DNA of 64,000 nucleotides, taken from positions 310,001 through 374,000 of the forward strand of contig NZ_CP102270.1 in NCBI RefSeq assembly GCF_025148445.1, in the 5' to 3' direction. This DNA is from Eshraghiella crossota. GTDB lineage: Bacteria; Bacillota; Clostridia; Lachnospirales; Lachnospiraceae. Made by a program: the position numbers and the translations under genes. Of this stretch, positions 1 through 8,243 are shown piece by piece. How positions within the stretch are numbered: position 1 is the first letter of the stretch; each line of letters starts with the position of its first letter. Below the pieces are notes generated by a model. The model did not search any database and was not told the origin of the DNA. It was given only the letters and a program-made list of their open reading frames with translations.

Positions 1-1
1 T

Positions 2-463
2 GCCGGGGTAATGGTCGGCAAGCGACTTGGCAGGAAAGAATACGATGAGGCTTACACAGAGTCAAAGAAGATTATGTATGCAGGTCTGGCTGGTGCGGTT
101 GTGGTATCCGCATTACTTATTACAATGGCAGGAGTCTATACCAAACTGTACCGTGTGGATGACAGCGTAAAATCACTTGGAAAGATACTGCTTATTGTAT
201 TTGCCCTATATGCACCGGTCAAGGTTGAAAATATGATTCTTGGCGGTGAAATTATCAGAAGCGGCGGCAATACCAAAATTATTATGGTGATTGATATTGT
301 TGGCACATGGTGCATCGGAATTCCAATGTGTCTGCTTGCAGCGTATGTGTTTAAGTGGGGCATAGTTGGTGTGTATACACTGCTTACCACGGAGGAAATA
401 TTCAGGCTTGCTGTATCGCTTGTTATTTTTAAGAGGCGCAAGTGGATGATTAGTTTATCGTAG
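2..463 (+). CDS. MATE family efflux transporter, C-terminal part
   Basis: The reading frame is open from the window edge, so only the last ~153 residues are visible. They hold several hydrophobic membrane segments (around AGLAGAVVVSALLITMAG, ILLIVFALYAP and GTWCIGIPMCLLAAYVF) and the KxGNTKIIMVIDIVGTW-like pattern of the last helices of MATE/DinF exporters. MATE proteins export drugs or metabolites with Na+ or H+ exchange across the cytoplasmic membrane. The substrate cannot be told. A TGCCG/CGGCA hairpin with eight Ts follows 128 bases downstream. Start lies outside the window. Confidence 0.8.
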   Translation, partial: AGVMVGKRLGRKEYDEAYTESKKIMYAGLAGAVVVSALLITMAGVYTKLYRVDDSVKSLGKILLIVFALYAPVKVENMILGGEIIRSGGNTKIIMVIDIVGTWCIGIPMCLLAAYVFKWGIVGVYTLLTTEEIFRLAVSLVIFKRRKWMISLS

Positions 464-590
464 TATGCGGTATTGGATGACATTGTTTCATGTTCATACT
501 TTTCTTTGCCAGGTATTGAGCTTTCTGGCAATGAGTCGCTCAAGGTATATATCTCTGTTTATTTCCATAACAGCCTCCGGTTAATATTAT

Positions 591-612
591 TGCCGCAAAC
601 GGCATTTTTTTT
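591..612 (+). terminator. Rho-independent terminator after MATE gene
   Basis: A 5-bp G+C-rich stem (TGCCG...CGGCA) with a CAAA loop is followed by a run of eight T. It fits termination of the MATE transcript. The rest of 464-679 shows nothing else recognisable. Confidence 0.75.
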
Positions 613-679
613 AAATGGACACTTTTGCACGGTAAATTCTAAAAATTGCTGAATCAATAATCTGTTAATAAAAAATAGA

Positions 680-1024
680 ATGGAATGTAGAGCTGTGGTA
701 TTTGTATATATTTTTGTAGCTATAATTCAGGGACTCATATGTGGCTTTGTTGCACAAGTAGTTAGCGAAAATAAGGGTTATGAAGATGGCTTTTTCTGGG
801 GTTTTTTCCTTGGAATTATAGGAATTATCGTTGTTGCTTGCAAACCGGATAATAATAGTTCGTATGCTTCAGCATTATTATCAAAAGAAACAGAGGAAAA
901 AGATAAGAGCGAAAAGGAACTTTTGAATGTTCAGAAGTTAAAATCATATAAAGACCTATTGGATTCTGGTGTAATAACACAAGAAGAATTTGATAAAAAG
1001 AAATCTGAATTATTGGATTTGTAA
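680..1024 (+). CDS. Small membrane protein with C-terminal SHOCT domain
   Basis: This 114-residue protein has two N-terminal membrane segments (about residues 6-27 and 37-53, the latter FFWGFFLGIIGIIVVAC). A charged linker leads to a C-terminal SHOCT motif (LKSYKDLLDSGVITQEEFDKKKSELL). SHOCT domains are short oligomerisation-type modules at the ends of many bacterial proteins; no biochemical role can be assigned here. No good ribosome binding site precedes the ATG, and an in-frame stop at 650-652 limits extension, so the start is uncertain. Confidence 0.7.
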   Translation: MECRAVVFVYIFVAIIQGLICGFVAQVVSENKGYEDGFFWGFFLGIIGIIVVACKPDNNSSYASALLSKETEEKDKSEKELLNVQKLKSYKDLLDSGVITQEEFDKKKSELLDL

Positions 1025-1150
1025 GTTATTAAAGGACTGAGCGTAGATACGACTTTACGTGTACTTTTTATACGCAAACTTTCATTTGGGTTATACAAGG
1101 CTGGAAATGCCAGTGGACAGGTAGAACGAATTTTTAATTAAATTTTTTGA

Positions 1151-1180
1151 AGCATCAATCAGTAATGGTTGATGCTTTTC
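1151..1180. terminator. Hairpin terminator
   Basis: AGCATCAA (1151-1158) and TTGATGCT (1169-1176) form an 8-bp stem, with Ts after it and As/Ts before it, so it could end transcription in either direction. It separates the SHOCT gene from the HD-domain gene. Confidence 0.6.
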
Positions 1181-1291
1181 CTATGCTCGGAAAAATAAGA
1201 GTATAAATTTTATAACTGCATACAAATCATATTGACATAGTAGGAATAAAGAAAGTACAATATCATAAACACCAATAAGGAGATTGATTTT

Positions 1292-1906
1292 ATGAGTGAA
1301 ATTTCAAGAGAAGAGGCTTTTGCCTTATTAAAAAAATATAACAAAGACCCATTTCACATCCAGCATGCGCTTACCGTTGAGGCAGTAATGAAATGGTATG
1401 CGGACAAGTTAGGATATGGGGAAGAAAAAGAACATTGGGGAATCGTAGGACTCTTGCATGATATTGATTTTGAACTTTATCCTGCGGAGCATTGCCTTAA
1501 AGCGCCTGAACTTTTGAGAGAAGCAGGTGTTTCAGAGGATATTATTCACGGTGTTGTATCCCATGGATACGGGATTACCATTGAATGTGGCGTGACATTG
1601 GATGTGGAGCCTGTCCATGAAATGGAGAAAGTATTGTTTGCTGCGGATGAACTGACAGGGCTTATATGGGCAGCTGCACTTATGAGACCGTCAAAAAGCA
1701 CTAAAGATATGGAACTCAAATCCTTAAAAAAGAAATATAAAAGCAAAGGCTTTGCGGCAGGCTGTTCAAGAGAAGTAATTGAAAGAGGTGCGGACCAGCT
1801 GGGATGGGACCTTGAGAAACTTCTCACAATGACTTTGCAGGCAATGGCTGACAATGAAGATATTATTAATCAGGAAATGGAAGAGGAAAGGTGTGAATCA
1901 TGCTAA
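1292..1906 (+). CDS. HD-domain phosphohydrolase-like protein
   Basis: This 204-residue protein carries the HD-superfamily metal signature: an early His (HIQHALTVEAV, about residue 24), the HD doublet in LLHDIDFELYP (about 55-56), VVSHGYG and a later Asp (FAADELTGLI). This is the HDIG-like architecture of small Firmicute hydrolases. HD proteins hydrolyse phosphate esters, often of nucleotides; the substrate is unknown. The start follows AAGGAG at good spacing. The stop overlaps the tcdA start by seven bases, so the two are probably translationally coupled. Confidence 0.85.
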   Translation: MSEISREEAFALLKKYNKDPFHIQHALTVEAVMKWYADKLGYGEEKEHWGIVGLLHDIDFELYPAEHCLKAPELLREAGVSEDIIHGVVSHGYGITIECGVTLDVEPVHEMEKVLFAADELTGLIWAAALMRPSKSTKDMELKSLKKKYKSKGFAAGCSREVIERGADQLGWDLEKLLTMTLQAMADNEDIINQEMEEERCESC

Positions 1907-2667
1907 ATCAGTTTTCAAGAACACAACTGCTTTTAGGCGAAGATGCCATGAAAAAACTGGCTGATATGAGAGTGGCGGTATTCGGTATCGGAGGTGTAGG
2001 CGGATATGTGTGCGAAGCTCTCGTAAGAAGCGGAATAGGACATTTTGATTTGATTGATGACGACAAGGTATGTTTAACCAATATTAACAGACAGATTATC
2101 GCAACAAGAAAAACCATAGGAAAATACAAGGTTGACGTAATGAAAGAACGAATGCTTGATATCAATCCGGAGGTTGAGGTAACCGTTCACAAATGTTTTT
2201 TTCTCCCTGAAAATGCAGATGAATTTCCTTTTGCCGAGTATGATTATGTAGTTGATGCGGTAGATACGGTAACGGCAAAGATAGGACTTGTAATGAAATG
2301 CCAGAAAGAAGGCGTACCGATTATGAGCTCTATGGGAGCGGGAAATAAGTTAGATGCCAGTGCATTCCGTGTTGCGGATATTTATAAGACGCAGATGTGT
2401 CCTCTTGCAAAAGTCATGAGACGTGAACTTAAAAAGCGCGGCGTGAAAAAGCTTAAAGTAGTTTATTCGGAAGAGAAGCCAACCCGCCCTATTGAAGATA
2501 TGTCCATAAGCTGCAGAACCGATTGTATATGTCCGCCCGGAGCTGAGCATAAATGTACCGAGAGAAGAGATATTCCGGGAAGCGTGGCTTTTGTGCCTTC
2601 TGTTGCAGGTCTTATTATAGCAGGAGAAGTGATAAAAGATTTAACGGGTGTAAAGGGTGCACAATAA
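1900..2667 (+). CDS. tcdA: tRNA threonylcarbamoyladenosine dehydratase (ThiF/E1-like)
   Basis: The 255-residue protein belongs to the ThiF/MoeB/HesA E1-like superfamily. It has a nucleotide-binding loop near residue 30 (VFGIGGVGGYVCEALVRSG), then the DDDKVCLTNINRQ motif, a DYVVDAVDTV segment and the SSMGAGNKLD motif with conserved Asp. These match TcdA (CsdL/YgdL), which uses ATP to cyclise t6A37 of tRNA to ct6A in the cytoplasm. Length is typical. Seven bases overlap the HD-domain gene, suggesting an operon. A terminator follows at 2761. Confidence 0.92.
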   Translation: MLNQFSRTQLLLGEDAMKKLADMRVAVFGIGGVGGYVCEALVRSGIGHFDLIDDDKVCLTNINRQIIATRKTIGKYKVDVMKERMLDINPEVEVTVHKCFFLPENADEFPFAEYDYVVDAVDTVTAKIGLVMKCQKEGVPIMSSMGAGNKLDASAFRVADIYKTQMCPLAKVMRRELKKRGVKKLKVVYSEEKPTRPIEDMSISCRTDCICPPGAEHKCTERRDIPGSVAFVPSVAGLIIAGEVIKDLTGVKGAQ

Positions 2668-2760
2668 TTTGATTTATAATCAGAAAGGATAGTAATGGAT
2701 TTACTAATACGATATGCGATGAAAGTATTAGACATAATAAAATAACAGATTATATAATAT

Positions 2761-2792
2761 GTGTGAGATAAGGAATATCTTGCACATTTTTA
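2761..2792 (+). terminator. Terminator after tcdA
   Basis: GTG.GAGATA (2761-2770) pairs with TATCTTGCAC (2776-2785) and is followed by a T-rich tract. It ends the HD/tcdA operon just ahead of the flavodoxin ribosome binding site. Confidence 0.65.
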
Positions 2793-2810
2793 TTTTTGGA
2801 GGTAACAGAT

Positions 2811-3062
2811 ATGGCAAAGAAGTTAGTAGCATATTTTAGTGCAGAAGGCACAACAAGAAAAAAAGCAGAAATAATAGCTGAGGCAGGCAACTGTCAGTTA
2901 TATGAAATCAAACCCAAAGTTCCATATACCAAAGATGATTTGAACTGGATGAATAAAAAATCAAGAAGCAGTATTGAAATGGCAGATAAAAAAATCAGAC
3001 CTGAAATAGAAGATTCAGACATAGATGTGGAATCTTTTGATGAGATTATTCTCGGTGCTTGA
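2811..3062 (+). pseudogene. Flavodoxin, 3' end missing
   Basis: The N-terminal 83 residues look like a flavodoxin: KKLVAYFSAEGTTRKKAE is the FMN phosphate-binding loop, and the chain reaches ...SFDEIILGA, where the family continues with a [PF].WW-type motif. Here the frame stops at once and the following DNA has no homologous continuation. The ATG at 2811 follows GGAGGTAACAGAT. Flavodoxins are normally about 150-180 residues, so roughly half is missing. The break near 3058 is the best candidate for the left edge of the conjugative element or of a deletion. The missing half is not found in the window. Confidence 0.8.
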
Positions 3063-3571
3063 GTTATAATTGGGACAAGTTAGAAGAAACCCAGTAAAAT
3101 CAAGGGGTTGGAACTAATTTAGTCCTTATTTTTATACCTTTAAATCGGTACAGGATAGGGCAGCGCTGACATATCAATCCGAAATATGACCATTACATAG
3201 AGCAGTTCAGATTCATGGGCTGAGTGTGCTTTGTGTACCCAAGAGAGGTGAAAATTGAATAGTAATAATTTTAGGTAGGACTAAATTAGCTTTGCACTGA
3301 AAAGTGTATCCGGCTGTTTGTCCTGCCTTTTTTATTGGAAATGAGCAGGAGATGGCAGAAAAGAAGCTGATTTGGTCTGAATGTAAGTCATCTCGCAAAA
3401 AGAGAGGTGGCTGTATATGGAAGTATTGTCTTATGAAAGCAAGAGCAGAGTGTGATCGAATATAAATCGCTGGCAGATATTTCAGAGACAAGGAAAATAG
3501 GATAGAAACACAAACCGAAAGGTACGGGTAGCTGTATGAACAAAATTAGTAAGATTTGGAGGAACAGAAAA
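3063..3571. other. Gene-free stretch at the left edge of the conjugative element
   Basis: About 500 bases without a supported ORF lie between the truncated flavodoxin gene and parM. No convincing integrase, excisionase or tRNA is present. The short ORFs here lack ribosome binding sites and family resemblance. This is where a terminal att-type site would be expected, but no second copy of any end sequence was recognised elsewhere, so the exact end is not set. Confidence 0.4.
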
Positions 3572-4492
3572 ATGAATAACAAGTTAGAAGTAATAGGAAT
3601 TGATCACGGCTGGTCAATGATGAAAACCGTAACTCAGGTATTTGTCACAGGGGTAAAGGAGATTACAACTACTCCGGCACTTTTTGGAGATGTTCTTGAG
3701 TACGACGGTAAGTATTACAAGATTGGAACAGTAAGGCAGGAAGTGAAAGATACAAAGGTTGAAGATGACAGCTTTTATCTTTTGACACTGGCAGCAGTCG
3801 CAAAGGAATTGAAGAAAAGAGGATTGTCAGATGCAAAGGTATTTCTTGCAGTAGGACTTCCACTTACCCGATTTGGAGCAGAGAGAAATAACTTTATTAA
3901 ATACCTGACCAAGAATAAGCGTGTTGATTTCAGATATGAAAATGAAGCATACCATATTGAGATTGACGATGTGGCGGTATTCCCACAGTGCTATGCGGCA
4001 GTGGTTGACAAGATACCGACTATGGCAAAGAAAACGCTGGTTGTTGATATCGGTAGCTGGACAATAGATATTATGCCCGTGATTAACAAGTCACCGGACG
4101 AATCAAAGTGTGTTACCGTGCCGAGAGGACTTATTACCTGTATGCGTTCTATCAATGAGCAGTGTGTAAGACAGCTCAACGGGGAAGTTGATGAAACAGA
4201 AATCCAGAATATTATGCGATATGGCAGGTCTGATATAGATGATGAATACCTTGCGATTATCAAGGCTGAGATAGAGGACTTTGTTGAAAAGGTATATAAC
4301 TCAATCCGTGAGTTTAGTTATAACCTTAAAACTACACCGATTGTATTTGTAGGTGGCGGGGCAGTGGTAATGAAGAATTTCAGCAATCACGAAGCAAAGA
4401 ATATCTCTTATATCCTTGATGTAAAGGCAAATGCCAGAGGATATGAACAGCTTGCCATTATGGGACTGAAAACTGCTAAGAGACTTGCATAG
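3572..4492 (+). CDS. ParM/StbA-like actin-type segregation ATPase
   Basis: This 306-residue protein has the actin-fold landmarks of plasmid ParM/Alp proteins: N-terminal phosphate loop VIGIDHGWSMMKT, a second phosphate motif TLVVDIGSWTIDIMPV (about residue 160), and the adenosine motif PIVFVGGGAVVMKNF near 265. ParM filaments push plasmid copies apart; in an ICE they may stabilise an excised or replicating circle. The ATG at 3572 is preferred because GGAGGAACAGAAAA precedes it. It is followed 11 bases later by a small DNA-binding-like gene, as in parMR operons. Confidence 0.8.
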   Translation: MNNKLEVIGIDHGWSMMKTVTQVFVTGVKEITTTPALFGDVLEYDGKYYKIGTVRQEVKDTKVEDDSFYLLTLAAVAKELKKRGLSDAKVFLAVGLPLTRFGAERNNFIKYLTKNKRVDFRYENEAYHIEIDDVAVFPQCYAAVVDKIPTMAKKTLVVDIGSWTIDIMPVINKSPDESKCVTVPRGLITCMRSINEQCVRQLNGEVDETEIQNIMRYGRSDIDDEYLAIIKAEIEDFVEKVYNSIREFSYNLKTTPIVFVGGGAVVMKNFSNHEAKNISYILDVKANARGYEQLAIMGLKTAKRLA

Positions 4493-4503
4493 GGGGTAGT
4501 CAT

Positions 4504-4944
4504 ATGGCACGAAGGCATATTATGGAGAGCACATTCCGACTGAATCTGCTCAATCCTCAACACGCTAAAATCAATGAGGTCATAAAGGGGCTTAATCCAA
4601 AGATATATAAGTCAAAGAATCAGTTCCTGATTGAAGCCTGTGAGTTTTATATTGACCACTATGGAGAGGATGATATTCCCTCCAAAGAGGAAAAGAGATA
4701 TGAACAGTTTGTAACGAGGGACGAGATAGAAAAGATAAAAAAGGAAATTGAGTATTCTGCAATGAGTGAGGCAAGAAAAGAGGTCATTTCTTTACTTGGG
4801 GGAGCTTTGGCGGGAGTGAAGAACAGCCAGCCGGTAGTGATTGCAAACCCACAGGAAGATATGGAAGAACAGCCGGAAGAAGATGTTATGAATGATTCAG
4901 ATGTTGCAGGATTGGCAATGGGATGGATGTTGAAAGGAGATTGA
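4504..4944 (+). CDS. ParR-like DNA-binding adaptor (putative)
   Basis: This 146-residue protein has an N-terminal stretch (STFRLNLLNPQHAKINEVI followed by YKSKNQFLIEACEFYI) that resembles a ribbon-helix-helix fold. The middle is charged and the acidic tail (QEDMEEQPEEDVMNDSD) ends in a short hydrophobic segment, similar in layout to ParR, whose C-terminus binds ParM. It lies 11 bases after the ParM-like gene. Identification rests on position and layout, not on a clear domain match, so it could be another RHH regulator. Confidence 0.6.
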   Translation: MARRHIMESTFRLNLLNPQHAKINEVIKGLNPKIYKSKNQFLIEACEFYIDHYGEDDIPSKEEKRYEQFVTRDEIEKIKKEIEYSAMSEARKEVISLLGGALAGVKNSQPVVIANPQEDMEEQPEEDVMNDSDVAGLAMGWMLKGD

Positions 4945-4949
4945 TTATT

Positions 4950-5123
4950 ATGAGAAGAATTGCAGGAGCCGTAGGAACCGCTGTTTTACAGATACTCAAG
5001 TGGATGCTGAAAATTGTTCTTGGAGCATTAAAGCTGTTCTTGGGACTTGTCAGGTTAGTTCTTCTTCTATTCTGTCTGATAGCAAGAGTATTTCTTTCAT
5101 TCGTAAGAATGGGAACATTTTGA
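4950..5123 (+). CDS. 57-residue hydrophobic membrane peptide
   Basis: The ATG at 4950 follows AAAGGAG and overlaps no other supported gene. Almost the whole peptide is hydrophobic with scattered Lys/Arg (ILKWMLKIVLGALKLFLGLV then RLVLLLFCLIARVFLSFV), giving one long or two short membrane segments. Function is unknown. Its place directly after the parMR-like pair and before a 27-residue basic peptide suggests a small polycistronic unit ending at the 5308 terminator. Confidence 0.65.
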   Translation: MRRIAGAVGTAVLQILKWMLKIVLGALKLFLGLVRLVLLLFCLIARVFLSFVRMGTF

Positions 5124-5137
5124 GGGGAGGTGAGACT

Positions 5138-5221
5138 ATGGAGGTAAAAGGCTTCTTTCCTGCTTACAGGAAAAACAGAAGACTTGTGAAGTATTTCTTT
5201 AAATTTAAGAAATTGTTATAA
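5138..5221 (+). CDS. 27-residue basic peptide
   Basis: A GGGGAGG motif seven bases upstream makes the ATG at 5138 a good start. The peptide is rich in Lys, Arg and Phe (RKNRRLVKYFFKFKKLL at the end) and could bind nucleic acid or a membrane. It resembles no family I recognise. It starts 14 bases after the hydrophobic peptide, so co-translation is likely. Confidence 0.5.
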   Translation: MEVKGFFPAYRKNRRLVKYFFKFKKLL

Positions 5222-5235
5222 TCAAGGAGGTTAAA

Positions 5236-5364
5236 ATGCACAGAATACGGGATTGTCCGGAATGAGCTGACGGGTATATCAAAGAGAAAATAAAAACGAT
5301 CAACCTTGCGGGGGAATGTAAGCCAATGACTTATGTTCCCCCGCTTTTTTTATTTGGAGGATAA
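5236..5364 (+). other. Short ORF interrupted by an in-frame TGA
   Basis: AAGGAGG precedes an ATG at 5236 that codes only nine residues (MHRIRDCPE) before TGA at 5263. Past the TGA the same frame stays open to 5364 (ADGYIKEKIKTINLAGE...). A one-base change TGA to TGT would restore a CPEC zinc-type motif, so this may be a small zinc protein inactivated by mutation. The 3' part runs through the terminator hairpin, which argues against it. It could instead be a leader peptide. Confidence 0.35.
5308..5351 (+). terminator. Strong terminator before the DUF5688 gene
   Basis: A 15-bp stem (5308-5322 with 5330-5344, two mismatches in the middle) is followed by seven Ts. It sits between the parM-side small genes and the long conjugation operon starting at 5371, so it separates or attenuates the two units. 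Confidence 0.85.
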
Positions 5365-5370
5365 GCAGAT

Positions 5371-6369
5371 ATGATGAATTATGAGATTTTTAAGGAAGTA
5401 GTAAAAGAAAAGTTTATGGACTATATGCCCGACAGTTTTAAAGGTATGGAGCTTATAGTTAGACCTGCGGAAAAGGTAAATATGACATATGATGCTATCA
5501 ATATTAGAGGGGAAGATACTACTATTTCTCCTACTATTTATATCAACGATATGTATGAGAAATATCAGAGCTGTGGTGATCTGGAGGAAACACTGATGGC
5601 GGCATGTGACCTTATGGCAATGGAGTTTGCAAAGACACCGCAAGTTGTTGATGTTGACAGCTTATACAAAGATGCAGATGAAAAGGTAGTATTCCAGCTT
5701 ATCAATACGGAACAGAACAAGTCATTTCTGGAGCAGGTGCCACATAGAGAATTTCAGGATCTTTCCATTATCTATAAACTTGTGGTAAATGCGGATACTG
5801 AAAGTATTCAGAGTATAAAGGTTACGAACAGCCTTGCGGAAAGACTTGGAATGAATGAGGAGCAGCTTTTTAAATATGCGGCTGAGAACACAAGAAGAAT
5901 CTTACCGCCAAGAATAAGAAATATGAATGATGTTATGAAAGAGATGTTTTTAAGTGACGGGATGCCGGAGGAGATAGCAGAGATGATGATCAGGGAAGTT
6001 CCACCGGAGCAGACTCTGTGGATAATCTCCAATAACAGGGGAATTGACGGTGCAGTATCAATGCTTTATGAGAATGAGCTTCACGAACTGGCAGAAAACC
6101 TTGAAAGTGATCTGTATATCCTGCCTTCAAGTGTGCACGAAGTTCTTGCGGTGTCTACTGAGCTGACCGAACCGGAGGAGCTTGCACAGATGGTGGCAGA
6201 GGTGAATATGCAGAAGGTGGCATTGGAAGAACGACTTTCCAATCAGGTGTATCACTATGATAAAGATTTAAGGAAACTCACACTTGCAACGGATACACCG
6301 AACAAGAGACTGGACGGTATCGTGGCAGAGCCGCAGCTTGTATATGACGCAAAGGAAAAGGCGAGATAG
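5371..6369 (+). CDS. DUF5688 family protein of Firmicute conjugative elements
   Basis: This 332-residue soluble protein has no signal peptide. It matches my recollection of DUF5688 proteins that sit near the start of Lachnospiraceae conjugative operons: N-terminal YEIFKEVVKEKF..., a central segment SIIYKLVVNADTESIQSIKVTNSLAERLGM, and SDLYILPSSVHEVLAVS near residue 250. The function of the family is unknown. GGAGG lies 13 bases upstream of the first of two ATGs (5371, 5374). Nine bases separate it from the next small ORF. Confidence 0.75.
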   Translation: MMNYEIFKEVVKEKFMDYMPDSFKGMELIVRPAEKVNMTYDAINIRGEDTTISPTIYINDMYEKYQSCGDLEETLMAACDLMAMEFAKTPQVVDVDSLYKDADEKVVFQLINTEQNKSFLEQVPHREFQDLSIIYKLVVNADTESIQSIKVTNSLAERLGMNEEQLFKYAAENTRRILPPRIRNMNDVMKEMFLSDGMPEEIAEMMIREVPPEQTLWIISNNRGIDGAVSMLYENELHELAENLESDLYILPSSVHEVLAVSTELTEPEELAQMVAEVNMQKVALEERLSNQVYHYDKDLRKLTLATDTPNKRLDGIVAEPQLVYDAKEKAR

Positions 6370-6378
6370 GAGGCAGTT

Positions 6379-6507
6379 ATGGAGCAGGAACTTACCGTAG
6401 AAGAACTGATTGCTCTTGTAAACAGCCAGAAAGGTGACTTTATTATCCGTATTGAGTTTGGAGAGGAGGCGGATTCCTGTGACAGAGAAGAACGACTTCA
6501 AACTTGA
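6379..6507 (+). CDS. 42-residue acidic small protein
   Basis: An ATG at 6379 preceded by TAGGAGG encodes a short acidic protein (MEQELTVEELIALVNSQKGD...) ending inside the beginning of the radC-like gene, with a 29-base overlap. Such an overlap and the good ribosome binding site support translation. Homologous short proteins commonly sit in this position in similar elements, but I assign no function. Confidence 0.55.
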   Translation: MEQELTVEELIALVNSQKGDFIIRIEFGEEADSCDREERLQT

Positions 6508-7018
6508 TGTTGTATCCATAAGGCTTGTAAAGGAGGCTCCGATTTATTCGGAGCAGTCCTTTAACAAGCCGGAAGAAGTAGCTGCCGTAATGGGAGAATG
6601 TATGTGCCAGTTCGACAGGGAAGTGGTGTGTGTTGTAAATCTCAGCTCCGACCTAAAGCCTATTAATGTGCATTTTGCAAGTGTGGGTTCGTTGAATGAA
6701 GCAATGGCACACCCAAGAGAATTATTTAAGTCAAGTATTTTAAGTAATGCTGCCAGTATGATGTTGATCCACTGCCACCCGTCGGGAAATATATTTCCCA
6801 GCAAGGCAGACACGATGATGACGGACCGTATGAATAAGCTGTGTGAGCTTATTGGAATCCCTCTTTTGGATCATATCATCGTGGGAGGGGATAACCGTGC
6901 CTTCTTCAGTTTCAAGGAAAAGGGAATGATTGATAATCCAAGAATTACACTCAGTACGGATTACAGGAACCTTGATATTAAGTCACCGCTTGTGGCAGAG
7001 CAGGGAAAGGCAAGGTGA
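6479..7018 (+). CDS. RadC-like JAB-domain protein
   Basis: This 179-residue protein (GTG start at 6479 after GAGAGGAGG) contains the JAMM/MPN-type metal motif of RadC-like proteins: an upstream Glu-containing helix, HCHPSGNIFPSKAD around residues 98-111 (His-x-His plus downstream Asp) and LLDHIIVGG. RadC-like proteins are common on mobile elements and phages. Their biochemical role is unsettled; a DNA repair or anti-restriction role has been suggested. The N-terminal helix-hairpin-helix of chromosomal RadC is absent. It overlaps the 42-residue ORF. Confidence 0.85.
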   Translation: MTEKNDFKLDVVSIRLVKEAPIYSEQSFNKPEEVAAVMGECMCQFDREVVCVVNLSSDLKPINVHFASVGSLNEAMAHPRELFKSSILSNAASMMLIHCHPSGNIFPSKADTMMTDRMNKLCELIGIPLLDHIIVGGDNRAFFSFKEKGMIDNPRITLSTDYRNLDIKSPLVAEQGKAR

Positions 7019-7022
7019 GAGT

Positions 7023-8006
7023 ATGGAAGGAAGATTTACAGAGGAGGAACTTGCCATAGCAAAGAGCGTAGATCTTTGTGCCGTTGCAGAAAGTCTCGGT
7101 TATACCGTAAAGAGGATTGGAAAATATCACACCTTAAAGGAAATGGACTCAATCCGTATCTATGACAGAAGCCACTGGTACAGATGGTCAAGGCAGTTTG
7201 ATAAGGGAAATAATGGCGGCTCACAGATAGATTTCCTCCGTGTATTTGGCGGAATGAGTGTAAAAGAGGCTGTATTCTGGCTCTTGGATTTTGCCGGATA
7301 CCGGAGAATTGAAAGCACGGGAAAGCAGCCGCTTGTTCATCAGGTCACAAAGAAACAGCCACAGGAAAGAAAGCCTTTTGTGCTTCCGCAGCCAGCAGGG
7401 GATAATTCCTACCTGATATCCTATCTTAACAATGAGCGTGGAATCAGTAAGGCAGTGATAGAACTGTTTTTAAAGGAAAATCTCATATATGAGAGCAGGC
7501 ATTATCACAATATTGTCTTTAAAGGAAATGACAAGAATGGAGTAACCAGATTTGCAAGTATGCGTGGTGTATTTGATAAACAGGGAAAACCATTCAAGTG
7601 TGATGTGGAGGGGAATGATAAGAACTATGGATTTAATGTGGTGAATGTAAACAGTACAGAGCTTGTTGTATTCGAGGCAGCAATCGACCTTATGAGCTAT
7701 GTGGATATATTTGCCGACCATGAATCAAATAAGCTGGCTCTTGGAATGCTTGCAGATGCCCCGCTTGCAACTTTTCTCAGGGAACACCCACAGATTTCTT
7801 TTATCCGTTTCTGCCTTGATGGGGATTCACCGGGCAGGAAAGCAGCCGCAGAACTTATGGGAAAATACTATGGACTGGGCTATGAGGTTGAGGACTGTCC
7901 GCCACCAGCAGGCTATAAGGATTACAATGAATGGCTTGTTGCAACAAAACTTAATCTTGCAGATCAGAAAAAGGAGCAGATGACCATAGCCGGACAGTGC
8001 CATTAA
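7023..8006 (+). CDS. DUF3991/TOPRIM domain protein, primase-like
   Basis: This 327-residue protein starts at 7023, four bases after radC. The N-terminal part (DLCAVAESLGYTVKRIGKYHTLKEMDSIRIYD, about 15-60) is a primase-type zinc-finger-like fold lacking clear Cys ligands. The middle DUF3991 segment is YLNNERGISKAVIELFLKEN. The C-terminus has the TOPRIM acidic motifs ELVVFEAAIDLMSY (Glu near 217) and ISFIRFCLDGDSPGRKAA (DGD near 265). Such proteins are typical of ICEs and probably act on transferred single strands. No ATPase part is present. Confidence 0.8.
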   Translation: MEGRFTEEELAIAKSVDLCAVAESLGYTVKRIGKYHTLKEMDSIRIYDRSHWYRWSRQFDKGNNGGSQIDFLRVFGGMSVKEAVFWLLDFAGYRRIESTGKQPLVHQVTKKQPQERKPFVLPQPAGDNSYLISYLNNERGISKAVIELFLKENLIYESRHYHNIVFKGNDKNGVTRFASMRGVFDKQGKPFKCDVEGNDKNYGFNVVNVNSTELVVFEAAIDLMSYVDIFADHESNKLALGMLADAPLATFLREHPQISFIRFCLDGDSPGRKAAAELMGKYYGLGYEVEDCPPPAGYKDYNEWLVATKLNLADQKKEQMTIAGQCH

Positions 8007-8226
8007 AAAGTGGTGGTAAAAAGCAGTGGTTTTTACGGAAGATGGTGGAACAAAGCGGTGGTTTTTTCAAAAAGTGATAGAACAAAGTACCACCACTTTC
8101 CGATGCTGTTTTTTCCTATGAATATAAATTATAAAAAGTGGTGGCATAAAGCGGTGGTTTTTACCGGAAATGGTGGAACAAAGCGGTGGTTTTATTCAAA
8201 AGTGGTGGAACAAAGTGCCACCACTC
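8005..8226 (+). repeat. Duplicated block of TGGTGGAACAAAGCGGTGG iterons
   Basis: Two blocks (about 8005-8100 and 8132-8226, offset 127 bases) each hold three ~32-base units of the type [A/T]GTGGTGG..CAAAGCGGTGGTTTT. Each block begins AAAGTGGTGG and ends with its complement CCACCACT. The region lies directly ahead of the relaxase genes and three hairpins, where iterons of an oriT or replication origin would be. One reading frame through it is open but only translates the repeats. Confidence 0.8.
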
Positions 8227-8243
8227 TATATTTGGCAGGGGTA

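Noticed and set aside
2694-2743. 16-codon ORF after tcdA
   Set aside because: Short, no family, and only a modest RBS; not enough evidence.
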